From: Campylobacterales bacterium | GTDB lineage: Bacteria; Campylobacterota; Campylobacteria; Campylobacterales; Sulfurimonadaceae | Direction: 5' to 3' | Assembly (NCBI GenBank): GCA_016938735.1 | Contig: JAFGUB010000007.1 | Location: 30,801 to 94,800, forward strand | DNA length: 64,000 bases | In this document: one piece after another, positions 26,570 to 35,157 of the stretch | Position numbering within the stretch: the first letter of the stretch is position 1 | Layout of the letters: each line of letters begins with the position of its first letter | Notes under the pieces: generated by a model | Told to the model about the DNA's origin: nothing | The model's database searches: none | Seen by the model: only the letters and a program-made list of their open reading frames with translations | Translations under genes and position numbers: made by a program

Positions 26570-27460
26570 TTAGAATCCAACGATGTCATACTGTTTCATT
26601 ACCTTTTCGATCTCTTTGAGGTTTTTGGCATCCGGTTTTACCAGCGGCAGACGGTATTCTAGGGTGTCGATAAGCCCTGCGATGTAGAGCGCCGCTTTGA
26701 CCGGAATGGGATTGGACTCGATGAACATTACCTGATTGATGTCATAAAGCGCGTCGTTGATCTTTTTGGCGGTGGCCAGATCGCCCTCCTGCGCGGCGCG
26801 CACCAGCGCGGCGATTTTGTTGGGCAGCAGATTGGCGGTGACGGAGATGGTACCGTGCCCGCCTGAGGCCATAATGGGGTAGTTGATGGCATCATCACCG
26901 CTGATCACTTTAAGTTTGGGGATTTTGGCCAGCAGTTCGACGGTGCGCTCGATGGAGCCGGTCGCCTCTTTGATGGCGTAGATGTTTTCGCACTCTTTGA
27001 AGAGACGTTTGACAGTTTTGGCTTTGAGATCCACCGCCGTGCGGCCCGGGACATTATAAAGCATCAGCGGCAGTTCGACCGCTTCGGCGATCGCTTTGTA
27101 GTGCTGATAAAGCCCCTCTTGCGAAGGCTTGTTGTAATAGGGGGTGACGCAGAGCACCGCGTGCGCTCCGGCCTCTTGGGCAAAGCGGGCCAGATCGATC
27201 GCTTCGGCGGTGGCGTTGCTGCCCGCACCCGCGAGTACCGTGGCGTCAGTACCTTTACATGTATCCACGGCAATCTCGATACAGCGCTTGTGCTCCGCGT
27301 GGCTCAGTGTGGCGCTTTCGCCCGTGGTGCCTACGGGTACGACCGTGGTGATGCCGTTTTGAATCTGACGGCGGATGAGTCGGGCGTAGCCCTCTTCATC
27401 GACTTTGTTGTTTTTGATGGGGGTGACAAGCGCCGTCATGGCACCGGTGAGGAAGTACAT
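26570..27460 (-). CDS. dapA: 4-hydroxy-tetrahydrodipicolinate synthase
   Basis: Condenses pyruvate with aspartate semialdehyde, committing carbon to lysine and meso-diaminopimelate for peptidoglycan. The 296-residue protein has the family motifs VPVGTTGESATLSHAEH, YYNKPSQEGLYQHYKAIAE and YNVPGRTAVDLK, with the Schiff-base Lys in AIKEATGS. The gene directly follows the M16 peptidase gene (one base apart) and precedes fabL, the order known in Campylobacter and Helicobacter. Confidence 0.98.
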   Translation of the reverse strand: MYFLTGAMTALVTPIKNNKVDEEGYARLIRRQIQNGITTVVPVGTTGESATLSHAEHKRCIEIAVDTCKGTDATVLAGAGSNATAEAIDLARFAQEAGAHAVLCVTPYYNKPSQEGLYQHYKAIAEAVELPLMLYNVPGRTAVDLKAKTVKRLFKECENIYAIKEATGSIERTVELLAKIPKLKVISGDDAINYPIMASGGHGTISVTANLLPNKIAALVRAAQEGDLATAKKINDALYDINQVMFIESNPIPVKAALYIAGLIDTLEYRLPLVKPDAKNLKEIEKVMKQYDIVGF

Positions 27461-28759
27461 TTACTGAGCCTTTCTTAGGATGATGGTGGTCGATTGTGTA
27501 GGATCGAAGTAGGTTTTGGCCGCCTCTTGAATCTCTTTTGGGGTCAGGGCGTTGATCGCCTCTTCGTAGCGCAGCAGCGGTCCTATGTCGCCGCGTGCGA
27601 GGTAACTTCCAAAAAGGTTGGCGACCGAATCGGCCGATTCGAGCGAAAAGATGAAATCGCTTTTGGTATTGATCTTGATCTTCTCCAAAACCGCCTGATC
27701 GACGGGGCTGTTTTTGAGTTTTTCAATCTCACCATGCAAGGCTTTTTCCACCTCTTCGGCCTTGACACCGGGGTTACATGTAGCCATGAAAATAAAAAGA
27801 CCCGGATCGATATTTTCCATATTGTAGGCGTAAATCTGATTCACCATCTGCTTTTTGTGTACCAGCTCTTCATACAGACGGCTGCTTTTGCCGGAGCTGA
27901 GCAGCTCGCTAATGGCGGAGAGCTTGGGCTGATCGGGATGCAGAAAATTGGGGATATGGTAGGCAATAGCGATCATCTCCACTTCGCTCTCTTTGATGAT
28001 CTCGACCCGCTTAGCCCCGTCTTGGCGCGGCTCTTTGAACTTGAACGCGGGAAGGGTTTTCGTGTTGGGGATCGGTTCAAAGTGCTTTTTGGCCGCTTCA
28101 AAGGCGACTTTGGGTTCGATGTCGCCGGTGATCATTAAGATGGCGTTGGCGGGCTGGTAGTAGGTGGCGTGAAAATCGCGGATATCCTCGATCTCCCAGG
28201 TCTGGATGTCATTCATAAACCCGATCGGCGTCCAGTGGTAGGGGTGGTAGAGGTAGGCGTTGTTGAATAGGCGAAAATAGAGATAGCCCAGCGGGTTGTT
28301 GTCGGTGCGCCAGCGGCGCTCTTCGGTGACTACGTCGCGCTCGGGCTGGAACTCTTCGTCTTTGAGGTTGAGGTGCGCCATCAGCTCGGCATAGAGTTCC
28401 AGTGACGTTTCGAGGTTACCGCTGGAGGAACGGATAAAGTAGTGGGTGTAGTCAAAGCCCGTTGAGGCGTTGTTGAGTCCGCCGATGCTCTTAACTTTTT
28501 TATCAAATTCGCCCGATTCGAGGTGTTTGGACGATTTAAAATTCATGTGCTCAAGCATATGGGCAATGCCCGATTTGCCCATCACTTCGTTGCGGCTGCC
28601 CACTTTGTAGAAGATGTCGGTGGAGATGACGTTGGCGTTGTTGTGCAGCGGGATGACCACGACTTGTAGGCCGTTTTTGAGGGTTTGTGTTTCGTAGTGC
28701 GGCAAGGGTGATGCCATAAGGATTCCTAAAGTCAAAAATAGTGTGATGAGCCATCTCAT
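27461..28759 (-). CDS. M16-family zinc peptidase
   Basis: A 432-residue single-chain member of the pitrilysin (M16) family. A signal peptide (about residues 1-17) directs it to the periplasm. The inverted zinc motif HxxEH is present as GIAHMLEHMNFKSS, with the distal Glu in VVTEERRWR. The second, non-catalytic half (from about residue 220) completes the clamshell. Family members degrade small peptides or signal fragments; the substrate here is unknown. Its start overlaps the pyrD stop by four bases. Confidence 0.92.
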   Translation of the reverse strand: MRWLITLFLTLGILMASPLPHYETQTLKNGLQVVVIPLHNNANVISTDIFYKVGSRNEVMGKSGIAHMLEHMNFKSSKHLESGEFDKKVKSIGGLNNASTGFDYTHYFIRSSSGNLETSLELYAELMAHLNLKDEEFQPERDVVTEERRWRTDNNPLGYLYFRLFNNAYLYHPYHWTPIGFMNDIQTWEIEDIRDFHATYYQPANAILMITGDIEPKVAFEAAKKHFEPIPNTKTLPAFKFKEPRQDGAKRVEIIKESEVEMIAIAYHIPNFLHPDQPKLSAISELLSSGKSSRLYEELVHKKQMVNQIYAYNMENIDPGLFIFMATCNPGVKAEEVEKALHGEIEKLKNSPVDQAVLEKIKINTKSDFIFSLESADSVANLFGSYLARGDIGPLLRYEEAINALTPKEIQEAAKTYFDPTQSTTIILRKAQ

Positions 28760-29811
28760 CGATCGGCTCCGATCGCTTGGGAGATGTGGGTGAAGCCGTC
28801 ACGGCGCAGCAGTTCAACAAGGCCTATATTGATGTCGCGCACCAGTGAGGGGCCTTTGAAGACAAGCGCGGAGTAGACCTGTACGAGCGTTGCACCTGCG
28901 CGGATGCGCCGATAGGCTTCGGTCGCACTGTCGATGCCGCCGACGGAGACAAGCAGGGTCTTGCCGTAGAGTTCGCGGGCAAGCGCGTCAAAAAGCGCAA
29001 AGCTCTTCTCGCGCAGCACCGCGCCGCTTAAGCCCCCGCGATCCATCGGGTGGGGCACAAGGCTATAATCGACGGTGGTGTTGGTGGCGATGATACCGCT
29101 TGCGCCTTTCTCCACAGCCAAGCTACACAGCGCGATGGCGGATTCGCTGCTCATATCAGGGGCGATTTTGAGCAGCACAGGCTTGTCGGTGAGGGCTTTG
29201 GCCTGCGTAAAGAGCTCGGTAATAAAGCCTTCGTTTTGCAAGTCGCGCAGTCCTGGGGTGTTGGGAGAGGAGATGTTGATGACGAGGTAATCGGCGTAGC
29301 GGTGCAGCGCTTTGATGAGCGTGGTGTAGTCCTCTATGGCATCTGCTTCGGAGGTGGTTTTGTTCTTGCCGACGTTGATGCCGATGGGGGTGACGTAGGG
29401 GGCGACGTTGCGCAATCGGCGCTCGATCAGCGTTAGGCCGTCATTGTTGAAGCCCATCGCGTTTTGCAAGCTCTCCTCTTCGATATGACGCCAGAGTCGG
29501 GGCTTTTCATTGCCGCTTTGGGGTTTTGGGGTGAGGGTGCCGATTTCGGTAAAACCAAAGCCCAGCGCGTGAATCCCCTGTACCATCGTGGCGTTTTTGT
29601 CAAAGCCGGCGGCCAGACCTACGGGGTTGGCGAAGATGCGCCCAAAAAGCTCTTGGCGCAGCGCCGTGTCGTCAATAAAATTTTTGCGCAGCCACGGCTT
29701 GAACAGACCCGGAAACGGAGTCGCGGCGCTGAGAAAAATCTCAGCGTAGTGGTGGGCGTTTTCGGGGTCGAGTTTGAATATAAGGGGTTTAAGTGACGAA
29801 TAAAGGCTCAT
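28756..29811 (-). CDS. pyrD: Dihydroorotate dehydrogenase (quinone), class 2
   Basis: Membrane-associated FMN enzyme that oxidises dihydroorotate to orotate in pyrimidine synthesis and passes electrons to quinone. The 351 residues include the class 2 N-terminal helical extension (KPLIFKLDPENAHHYAEIFL). NISSPNTPGLRDLQ carries the catalytic Ser, GLAAGFDKNATMV is an FMN-binding block and KIAPDMS follows. It leads the minus-strand operon through M16 peptidase, dapA, fabL, pgsA and rseP. Confidence 0.97.
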   Translation of the reverse strand: MSLYSSLKPLIFKLDPENAHHYAEIFLSAATPFPGLFKPWLRKNFIDDTALRQELFGRIFANPVGLAAGFDKNATMVQGIHALGFGFTEIGTLTPKPQSGNEKPRLWRHIEEESLQNAMGFNNDGLTLIERRLRNVAPYVTPIGINVGKNKTTSEADAIEDYTTLIKALHRYADYLVINISSPNTPGLRDLQNEGFITELFTQAKALTDKPVLLKIAPDMSSESAIALCSLAVEKGASGIIATNTTVDYSLVPHPMDRGGLSGAVLREKSFALFDALARELYGKTLLVSVGGIDSATEAYRRIRAGATLVQVYSALVFKGPSLVRDINIGLVELLRRDGFTHISQAIGADR

Positions 29812-29864
29812 GGTTTTCTTGTCATAGTGGCGTTGTGTGAGCGCGGATTATACCCAAAAGTCGG

Positions 29865-30488
29865 TTAAACGAGCGCGTTTGCTACCTCATCGACACGCGC
29901 TACGGTGCTATAGCGCACGCCGATTCCCACGCCTTCAAGATTGCGACGGATACCTTCGCCTATCTGCGTACAGACGACCAAGTTGGCCTCTTGCAGCAGC
30001 GGCGGAATCAGGCGTCCCGCACCCAGCCCTTTGGCACTGTCGTCATTCTCGGGGGTGATGGCCTGACGCACCATCGCTTCAAAAATCGGATTATCACAAT
30101 AGCGAATGGTTTCGATCTTCCCTTCATTGAGCGTGACGAGCGCAAAATAGCGCGCAATCAGAAAGTGCGGATGAATCGTGCTGCGGTCGTCGGTCGCACA
30201 GGCGATCACCATGCGGCGCGGCTGTTTGCGGATGTTGAGGCTTTTGCCAAAAAGGAGCATTTGTACGGTTTTGCGGCGTGCGCTGGAGAGGATCTTGGCG
30301 AAGGTGGGGCGCGAAACCCCCAGCCGCGCGGCGCACTCTTCGTGATAAAGATCCAGCAGATCGGCCAAATAGAGTGCTTCGAATTCATCGGCTTCGAGTG
30401 AGAGAATATCGGTACTTGGGTGGTCGCTAGGCCCGTACATGTAAGCCGTGGGAATCACGCTGAGGGTTCGGTGGGGGTTGCGTCCCAT
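29865..30488 (-). CDS. DUF134 HTH protein fused to a dinitrogenase Fe-Mo cofactor-type domain
   Basis: A 207-residue two-domain protein. The N-terminal DUF134 part (residues about 5-85) has a helix-turn-helix, ECAARLGVSRPTFAKILSSARRKTVQML. The C-terminal part (about 90-207) is of the NifX/NafY Fe-Mo-cofactor-binding type (RMVIACATDDRSTIHPHFLIARYFALV, then LVVCTQIGEGIRRNLEGVGIGV). Such fusions occur beside metal-cluster genes and may act as cluster-sensing regulators. ATG at 30488 was chosen because AAAGG precedes it and it starts MGRNPHRTLSV. It is divergent from a second Fe-Mo-domain gene and the cydAB operon, and could regulate them. Confidence 0.82.
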   Translation of the reverse strand: MGRNPHRTLSVIPTAYMYGPSDHPSTDILSLEADEFEALYLADLLDLYHEECAARLGVSRPTFAKILSSARRKTVQMLLFGKSLNIRKQPRRMVIACATDDRSTIHPHFLIARYFALVTLNEGKIETIRYCDNPIFEAMVRQAITPENDDSAKGLGAGRLIPPLLQEANLVVCTQIGEGIRRNLEGVGIGVRYSTVARVDEVANALV

Positions 30489-30553
30489 AATGCAGCCTTT
30501 TTTTACATATGCATCATAGTGGTTCATAAATTAAATCTTAATAAATAGAAGTA

Positions 30554-30574
30554 AAAATGATAGCGATTCTCTTA
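30554..30574. promoter_or_regulatory. Fur-box-like sequence between divergent Fe-Mo-domain genes
   Basis: AAATGATAGCGATTCTC resembles the classical Fur box (repeats of the GATAAT type) in an AT-rich divergent control region. Iron control of a cytochrome bd operon and of metallocluster proteins would be sensible, but Campylobacterota Fur sites differ from those of enterobacteria, so this is tentative. Confidence 0.3.
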
Positions 30575-30586
30575 ATCTTGTTTTTA

Positions 30587-30602
30587 TTTTACAAATGTAA
30601 AA
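30587..30602. promoter_or_regulatory. Inverted repeat TTTTACA-AA-TGTAAAA, candidate operator
   Basis: A perfect 7-bp inverted repeat with a 2-bp centre lies 62 bases before the Fe-Mo-domain gene at 30664 and 98 bases before the divergent DUF134 gene at 30488. It is a good candidate for a dimeric regulator such as the DUF134 protein or a Crp/Fnr-type protein. It also resembles a stretched form of the TTACATGTAA repeat. Confidence 0.4.
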
Positions 30603-30663
30603 TTGCTTCGAATAACATCATACATATAACGTCTAGAAAGGACGTACTTAAAAAGGATCAAAC

Positions 30664-31113
30664 ATGACTGTTATACCTGTAAAAACCGATGTGGATCAAT
30701 CCGCGATTGCACCGCTTTTTGGCAAAGCTAAATGGTTCGCGCTCATCAGCGATGAGGGCGTATGCACTTTCTGGCGCAACGACACCGGCGGCGGACGCGA
30801 CGTCGTAACGCAGCTGCAACGCCAAGGCGTCACCCGCGTGATCTTTACCCAGATGGGAGCCAACCCCTACATGCTGCTGCAGCGCGCAGGGATCAAGGTC
30901 TATCACGCGGGTGAGGGACGTATTCTCTTTCAAGAATCACTTGCCAAGTTAAACGAGGGTGGACTCACCGAGGTGACACCGCTTAATATGAGCGAATATC
31001 TCGAAAAAGGGCACAAGCATTCAAACGGCGAACACCACCACCATGACCACGGTCATGAACATCACCACGAACACGGAGCTCATCATCATGAACACCTTTA
31101 TGAACATCACTAG
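30664..31113 (+). CDS. Fe-Mo cofactor-type (NifX/NafY-like) domain protein with His-rich tail
   Basis: A 149-residue soluble protein. Residues 1-110 form a NifX/NafY-like domain (VIPVKTDVDQSAIAPLFGKAKWFALI, split by family variation, and FTQMGANPYMLLQRAGIKVYHAG). The last 35 residues are almost pure His, Glu and Asp (HHHHDHGHEHHHEHGAHHHEH), which suggests metal binding or storage. AAGGATC precedes the ATG. It is the first gene of the operon that continues with DUF4492 and cydAB, so a role in oxidase metallation or metal supply is possible, though no such function is established. Confidence 0.75.
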   Translation: MTVIPVKTDVDQSAIAPLFGKAKWFALISDEGVCTFWRNDTGGGRDVVTQLQRQGVTRVIFTQMGANPYMLLQRAGIKVYHAGEGRILFQESLAKLNEGGLTEVTPLNMSEYLEKGHKHSNGEHHHHDHGHEHHHEHGAHHHEHLYEHH

Positions 31114-31321
31114 CATGTACATCGAAGGTTTTGCCTCGATGCGGCTGGGGCGGCGGCTTTGGCTCATTATTGCGATCAAACTGGCGCTCATGTTTGGGGT
31201 GATGAAGCTCTTCTTCTTTCCCGATTATCTGCACCAAAATTTTGCCGATGAAGAGGCGCGCAGCCTCCATCTGCTCGAGACACTGACTCAAGGAAACAAC
31301 CATGCAACTGATGGCCACTGA
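31088..31321 (+). CDS. DUF4492 small membrane protein upstream of cydA
   Basis: A 77-residue protein with a single membrane helix (LWLIIAIKLALMFGVMKLFFF, written here by family consensus) following a short amphipathic start (MYIEGFASMRLGRR). This matches DUF4492, a family found just upstream of cydA in Campylobacterota and Bacteroidota. The ATG at 31088 lies nine bases after GGAG and inside the His-rich tail of the preceding gene. The 3' end overlaps the cydA start by 20 bases. It is likely an accessory or assembly subunit of the bd-type oxidase. Confidence 0.75.
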   Translation: MNTFMNITSMYIEGFASMRLGRRLWLIIAIKLALMFGVMKLFFFPDYLHQNFADEEARSLHLLETLTQGNNHATDGH

Positions 31322-32831
31322 ACTGGTAGATTGGTCAAGAGCGCAGTTTGCGCTCACCGCGCTGTATCACTTTTTGTTTGTTCCGCTGACGCTGGGACTC
31401 TCTTTTATCGTCGCGATTATGGAGAGCATCTATGTCAAAACGCGCGATGAGCGCTGGAAGACAATCACCCGTTTTTGGATGACTCTTTTTGCGATCAACT
31501 TTGCTATCGGCGTAGCGACGGGGCTGATTATGGAGTTTGAGTTTGGCACCAACTGGTCAAACTACTCGTGGTTTGTCGGTGACATCTTCGGTGCGCCGCT
31601 GGCGATTGAGGGAATTTTGGCCTTTTTTATGGAGTCCACCTTTTTTGCCGTGATGTTTTTTGGCTGGAACAAGGTCTCCAAGGGCTTTCACCTGCTCTCA
31701 ACGTGGCTGGTGGCGGTGGGTTCCAACCTCTCGGCTTTTTGGATTCTGGTGGCTAATGGCTGGATGCAGTACCCCGTCGGCATGAGCTTCAACCCCGATA
31801 CCGTGCGCCATGAGATGGTCTCCTTTTTGGATGTAGCGCTCTCTCCTGTAGCGGTGGCGAAGTTTTTGCACACGATCGGCAGCGGCTATGTGATCGGCGC
31901 GCTCTTTGTGGTGGGGATTTCGGCGTGGATGCTGCTGCGCGGACGCGACCTTATCGAAGCCAAAAGGTCGATGGCGGTAGGGGCAAGCTTTGGGCTGGTG
32001 GTCTCGCTCTTTTTGGCGCTGAGCGGCGATGAGTCGGCCTATCAGGTGGCGCAACACCAGCCGGTCAAACTGGCGGCGATGGAGGGATTCTATAAGGGTA
32101 AGAGCGGCGCGGAGATCGTAGCCGTAGGCATCCTCAACCCAGACAAACAGCTAGGTGATACAGCGCACGCGATGGAGTTTGAACTCTCCATGCCCTACGC
32201 GCTCTCGCTTTTGGGCTACCACGACGCCGATGCTTTTGTGCCGGGGCTGGAGGATCTGGTCTATGGCAACGAAGCGCAGGGGATCGAAGGGGCCGCGTCT
32301 AAAATAGAAAAAGGCAAAGAGGCCGTATCGGCGCTTGAGGCCTTTAAAGCGGCCAAAAAGAGCGGTGATGCGGCAGCGATGGAGGAGGCCAGAGCGCGGC
32401 TTGAGCCGGTGATGGGCTATTTTGGCTACGGCTTTTTAGAATCCCCCGAAGCGATTGTGCCGCCGGTGGCCATCACGTTTTACAGTTTTCATGTGATGGT
32501 GGCTTTGGGCTTTTACTTTATCGTGCTCTTTGCGCTGCTGCTGTGGCGGCTGCCTCAGATCGAGCGCTACCAAACGCTGCTCAAAGCGGCGCTCTTTTCG
32601 ATTCCGCTGGGCTACATTGCCGCCGAAGCGGGGTGGATCGTGGCCGAAGTGGGCCGCCAGCCCTGGGCGATTCAAGACCTTATGCCCGTAGGCATTGCCG
32701 CGACGCAGATCGATGCGGGGAATGTGATGGTCTCGTTTTGGCTCTTTGCCGTACTCTTTACCGTACTCTTAATCGCCGAGATCAAAATCATGCTGCGCCA
32801 AATCGCGCTGGGCATTTACGGAGGACACTAG
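31302..32831 (+). CDS. cydA: Cytochrome bd-type quinol oxidase subunit I
   Basis: Haem-carrying subunit of the bd oxidase, which reduces oxygen to water with quinol electrons at low oxygen. The 509-residue protein shows nine membrane helices, the haem-ligand His in the first helix (LTALYHFLFVPLTLGLSF), the GWxxxExGRQPW motif near the C-terminus as EAGWIVAEVGRQPW, and a Q-loop region around residues 250-370. It lacks the long Q-loop insertion typical of enterobacterial CydA, as in the cyanide-insensitive CioA type. The ATG at 31302 follows AGGA by seven bases. cydB follows after one base. Confidence 0.95.
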   Translation: MQLMATELVDWSRAQFALTALYHFLFVPLTLGLSFIVAIMESIYVKTRDERWKTITRFWMTLFAINFAIGVATGLIMEFEFGTNWSNYSWFVGDIFGAPLAIEGILAFFMESTFFAVMFFGWNKVSKGFHLLSTWLVAVGSNLSAFWILVANGWMQYPVGMSFNPDTVRHEMVSFLDVALSPVAVAKFLHTIGSGYVIGALFVVGISAWMLLRGRDLIEAKRSMAVGASFGLVVSLFLALSGDESAYQVAQHQPVKLAAMEGFYKGKSGAEIVAVGILNPDKQLGDTAHAMEFELSMPYALSLLGYHDADAFVPGLEDLVYGNEAQGIEGAASKIEKGKEAVSALEAFKAAKKSGDAAAMEEARARLEPVMGYFGYGFLESPEAIVPPVAITFYSFHVMVALGFYFIVLFALLLWRLPQIERYQTLLKAALFSIPLGYIAAEAGWIVAEVGRQPWAIQDLMPVGIAATQIDAGNVMVSFWLFAVLFTVLLIAEIKIMLRQIALGIYGGH

Positions 32832-32832
32832 G

Positions 32833-33954
32833 ATGTTTGAATCACTTTCGCTGCACGCGCTGCAGCTTTATTGGTGGGCGATTATCGCGTTACTAGGCGG
32901 GTTGTTTGTCTTTATCATGTTTGTTCAAGGCGGCCAGACGCTGCTCTCTTTGGCGCAAGATGAGATAGAAAAACGGATGATGATCAATTCGCTGGGGCGC
33001 AAATGGGAGCTGGGCTTTACGACGCTGGTGCTCTTTGGCGGGGCGCTGTTTGCGGCCTTTCCCAAGTTTTATTCTGCCAGTTTCGGCGGGGCGTATTGGC
33101 TGTGGCTGGGGATACTTTTTAGCTTTATCATTCAGGCGGTCTCGTATGAGTACCGCGCCAAACCGAACAATCTTCTGGGAGCGCGCACCTATGAAGCGTT
33201 TTTGTGGATCAACGGCGTGGTGGGCACGCTGTTGCTGGGCATTGCGATCAGCACCTTTTTTGGCGGCGCACCTTACCTTATCGATGACAATAACTTCGTG
33301 CACTATCAAGACTCCTTGCGCGGTCTGGAGGCGCTGCTGGTGATCGAGCACTATCTGCTGGCTTTTGCGATGCTCTTTTTGGTGCGCATCATTGCGGCGA
33401 TGTACTTTCTGAACAACATCGATCACCAGCCCTTACATGTAAGGCTTCGACGCTCGATCAAACGCAATACCCTTGCCTTTTTGCCCTTCTTTTTGGGCTT
33501 TTTGGCGTGGTTGCTGAGTAAAGAGGGCTATGCCTACGGCGAGGGTGGCGTGGTGATTGCAAGCTATAAGTATCTGGAAAATTTCTTGCAGATGCCGCTG
33601 CTTTTGGGGATGCTCATCCTTGGGGTGGTGCTGGTGCTTTTTGCGATCGTTCGCGCTGTTTTTTTGGAGAAAAACTGCTGCATCTACACCGTAGCGGTGG
33701 GGACGGTGCTTGCGGTGACGTCGATTTTGCTCTGCGCCGGAATGAACGGTACCGCTTTTTACCCTTCGCTTAGCGATCCGCAAAGCAGTATTACGATTGA
33801 AAATGCTTCAGGTAGCCACTACACGCTTAGCGCCATGTCCTATGCGTCGCTGATGGTGCCCTTTGTATTGGGCTATATCGCGCTGGTGTGGCGTGCGATG
33901 GATCGGGTGCGCATCGACGAAGCCGAAATGCACAACGACGAACACCACTATTAG
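32833..33954 (+). CDS. cydB: Cytochrome bd-type quinol oxidase subunit II
   Basis: Second membrane subunit of the bd oxidase. The 373-residue protein has eight or nine predicted helices and the CydB start LQLYWWAIIALLGGLFVFIM. It pairs with CydA, from which it is separated by a single base. A perfect TTACATGTAA copy (33433) encodes Leu-His-Val in a loop after the fifth helix. A 33-codon gene follows directly, so the operon is likely DUF4492-cydA-cydB-cydX. Confidence 0.95.
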   Translation: MFESLSLHALQLYWWAIIALLGGLFVFIMFVQGGQTLLSLAQDEIEKRMMINSLGRKWELGFTTLVLFGGALFAAFPKFYSASFGGAYWLWLGILFSFIIQAVSYEYRAKPNNLLGARTYEAFLWINGVVGTLLLGIAISTFFGGAPYLIDDNNFVHYQDSLRGLEALLVIEHYLLAFAMLFLVRIIAAMYFLNNIDHQPLHVRLRRSIKRNTLAFLPFFLGFLAWLLSKEGYAYGEGGVVIASYKYLENFLQMPLLLGMLILGVVLVLFAIVRAVFLEKNCCIYTVAVGTVLAVTSILLCAGMNGTAFYPSLSDPQSSITIENASGSHYTLSAMSYASLMVPFVLGYIALVWRAMDRVRIDEAEMHNDEHHY

Positions 33955-33963
33955 GAGGAAAAG

Positions 33964-34065
33964 ATGGAGTACACCGCTTCACTCATCTGGCTGGCTTTGT
34001 GGCCGGCGGTGATCTATACGGCGTATCACTTCGTAGGGCGCACGGTGCGCCGGATCGAAGGGTAG
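33964..34065 (+). CDS. CydX-like single-helix subunit (33 aa)
   Basis: A 33-codon gene with a strong ribosome-binding site (AGGAGG, ten bases before the ATG). The product has one membrane helix (SLIWLALWPAVIYTAYHF) and a basic tail (GRTVRRIEG). Size, topology and position nine bases after cydB match CydX/CydH-type small subunits that stabilise the haems of bd oxidases. No sequence match beyond this is claimed. Its stop abuts the convergent HD-GYP gene. Confidence 0.7.
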   Translation: MEYTASLIWLALWPAVIYTAYHFVGRTVRRIEG

Positions 34066-35154
34066 TTAGCTTGCGCCCAGCAGGCGTTTGAAAAGGGTAA
34101 AAATACCCATTTTCGCTTTGGGGGCGGCGGCTTGGATGCGCCGCTCTTGGTCATAAATGGCCAAAAATCGATCCAGATGCTCCAGCACCAGATCGACCAG
34201 CTGCGGATCGAAATGGCTGCCTCGGTTGTCATGCAGGTAACGCACCACCTCATCGATGCTCCAGGCACGTTTGTAGGCTCTAGGAAAGAGCAGGGCGTCA
34301 AAGACGTCGGCGATGGCGACGATGCGGGCATAGATGTGGATCTGATCGCCCGAGAGTTTTTCGGGATAGCCGCTGCCGTCATACTTCTCGTGGTGCTGTT
34401 TGCAGACGATAGAGGCCATGCGCAGCAGCGGCAGTTCGGTGCTGCCGAGCATCTTGGCGCCCAGATGGGCGTGTTTGCGCATCTCTTTGAGCTCACGCCC
34501 GTCCAGCCGCTCCTCTTTGTGCAATATCTTATCCGAAATTCCCAGCTTGCCCAGATCATGCAACGAAGAGGCGTCTTTGAGCATCCGCGCTTCGCTCTCC
34601 TCCATGCCGTAAAGCGTGGCGAGTAGGTAGGTGAACTCCGCCACGCGCTTTACATGTAGGTGGGTTTCGATGGAGTGCCCCTCCGCGACGCCGCCAAGCA
34701 TGTACATCAGATGCACCTGCGTTTGGGCTATGTCGCGGGTACTTTGCTCGACCTTGGCTTCGAGATTGCGCTGGTAGTCTTGAAGCTGTAAATGCAGTTT
34801 GACGCGTGCGAGCAGCTCCTCTTTGAAAAAGGGCTTTTGGATGTAATCGACCGCACCGACGCGGTAGGCTTTGGCCAGCAGCTCTTTGGCGTCGCCGGCG
34901 GTGAGAAAGATGACGGGGATAGAGGCGGTCTGCGGATCGACTTTGAGGTGTCGGCAGGTCTCCAGACCGCTCATGCCGGGCATCATGATATCGAGCATGA
35001 TCATATCAAAAGGGTGCGTGGCGGCCAGATCGAGTGCGCTTTGACCGTCGTGGGCGCTCATGGTGCGATATCCCGCGTCTTGTAAAACGGCAGAGATCAG
35101 TTTAATATTGTCGGGTACGTCATCGACGACCAAAATGGTCTGCTCAGGCTGCAT
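34066..35154 (-). CDS. Response regulator with HD-GYP phosphodiesterase domain
   Basis: A 362-residue two-domain protein. The receiver (about residues 6-120) has the phospho-acceptor Asp in MLDIMMPGMSG and the Lys in IQKPF. After a helical linker (about 125-155) follows an HD-GYP domain with the metal-binding HD in SLHDLGKLGI and the GYP signature HHEKYDGSGYPEKL. It should degrade cyclic di-GMP when phosphorylated, so it may oppose the GGDEF protein at 3217-4161. No cognate kinase lies next to it. Its end abuts the convergent cydX-like gene (no gap). Confidence 0.93.
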   Translation of the reverse strand: MQPEQTILVVDDVPDNIKLISAVLQDAGYRTMSAHDGQSALDLAATHPFDMIMLDIMMPGMSGLETCRHLKVDPQTASIPVIFLTAGDAKELLAKAYRVGAVDYIQKPFFKEELLARVKLHLQLQDYQRNLEAKVEQSTRDIAQTQVHLMYMLGGVAEGHSIETHLHVKRVAEFTYLLATLYGMEESEARMLKDASSLHDLGKLGISDKILHKEERLDGRELKEMRKHAHLGAKMLGSTELPLLRMASIVCKQHHEKYDGSGYPEKLSGDQIHIYARIVAIADVFDALLFPRAYKRAWSIDEVVRYLHDNRGSHFDPQLVDLVLEHLDRFLAIYDQERRIQAAAPKAKMGIFTLFKRLLGAS

Positions 35155-35157
35155 GAT

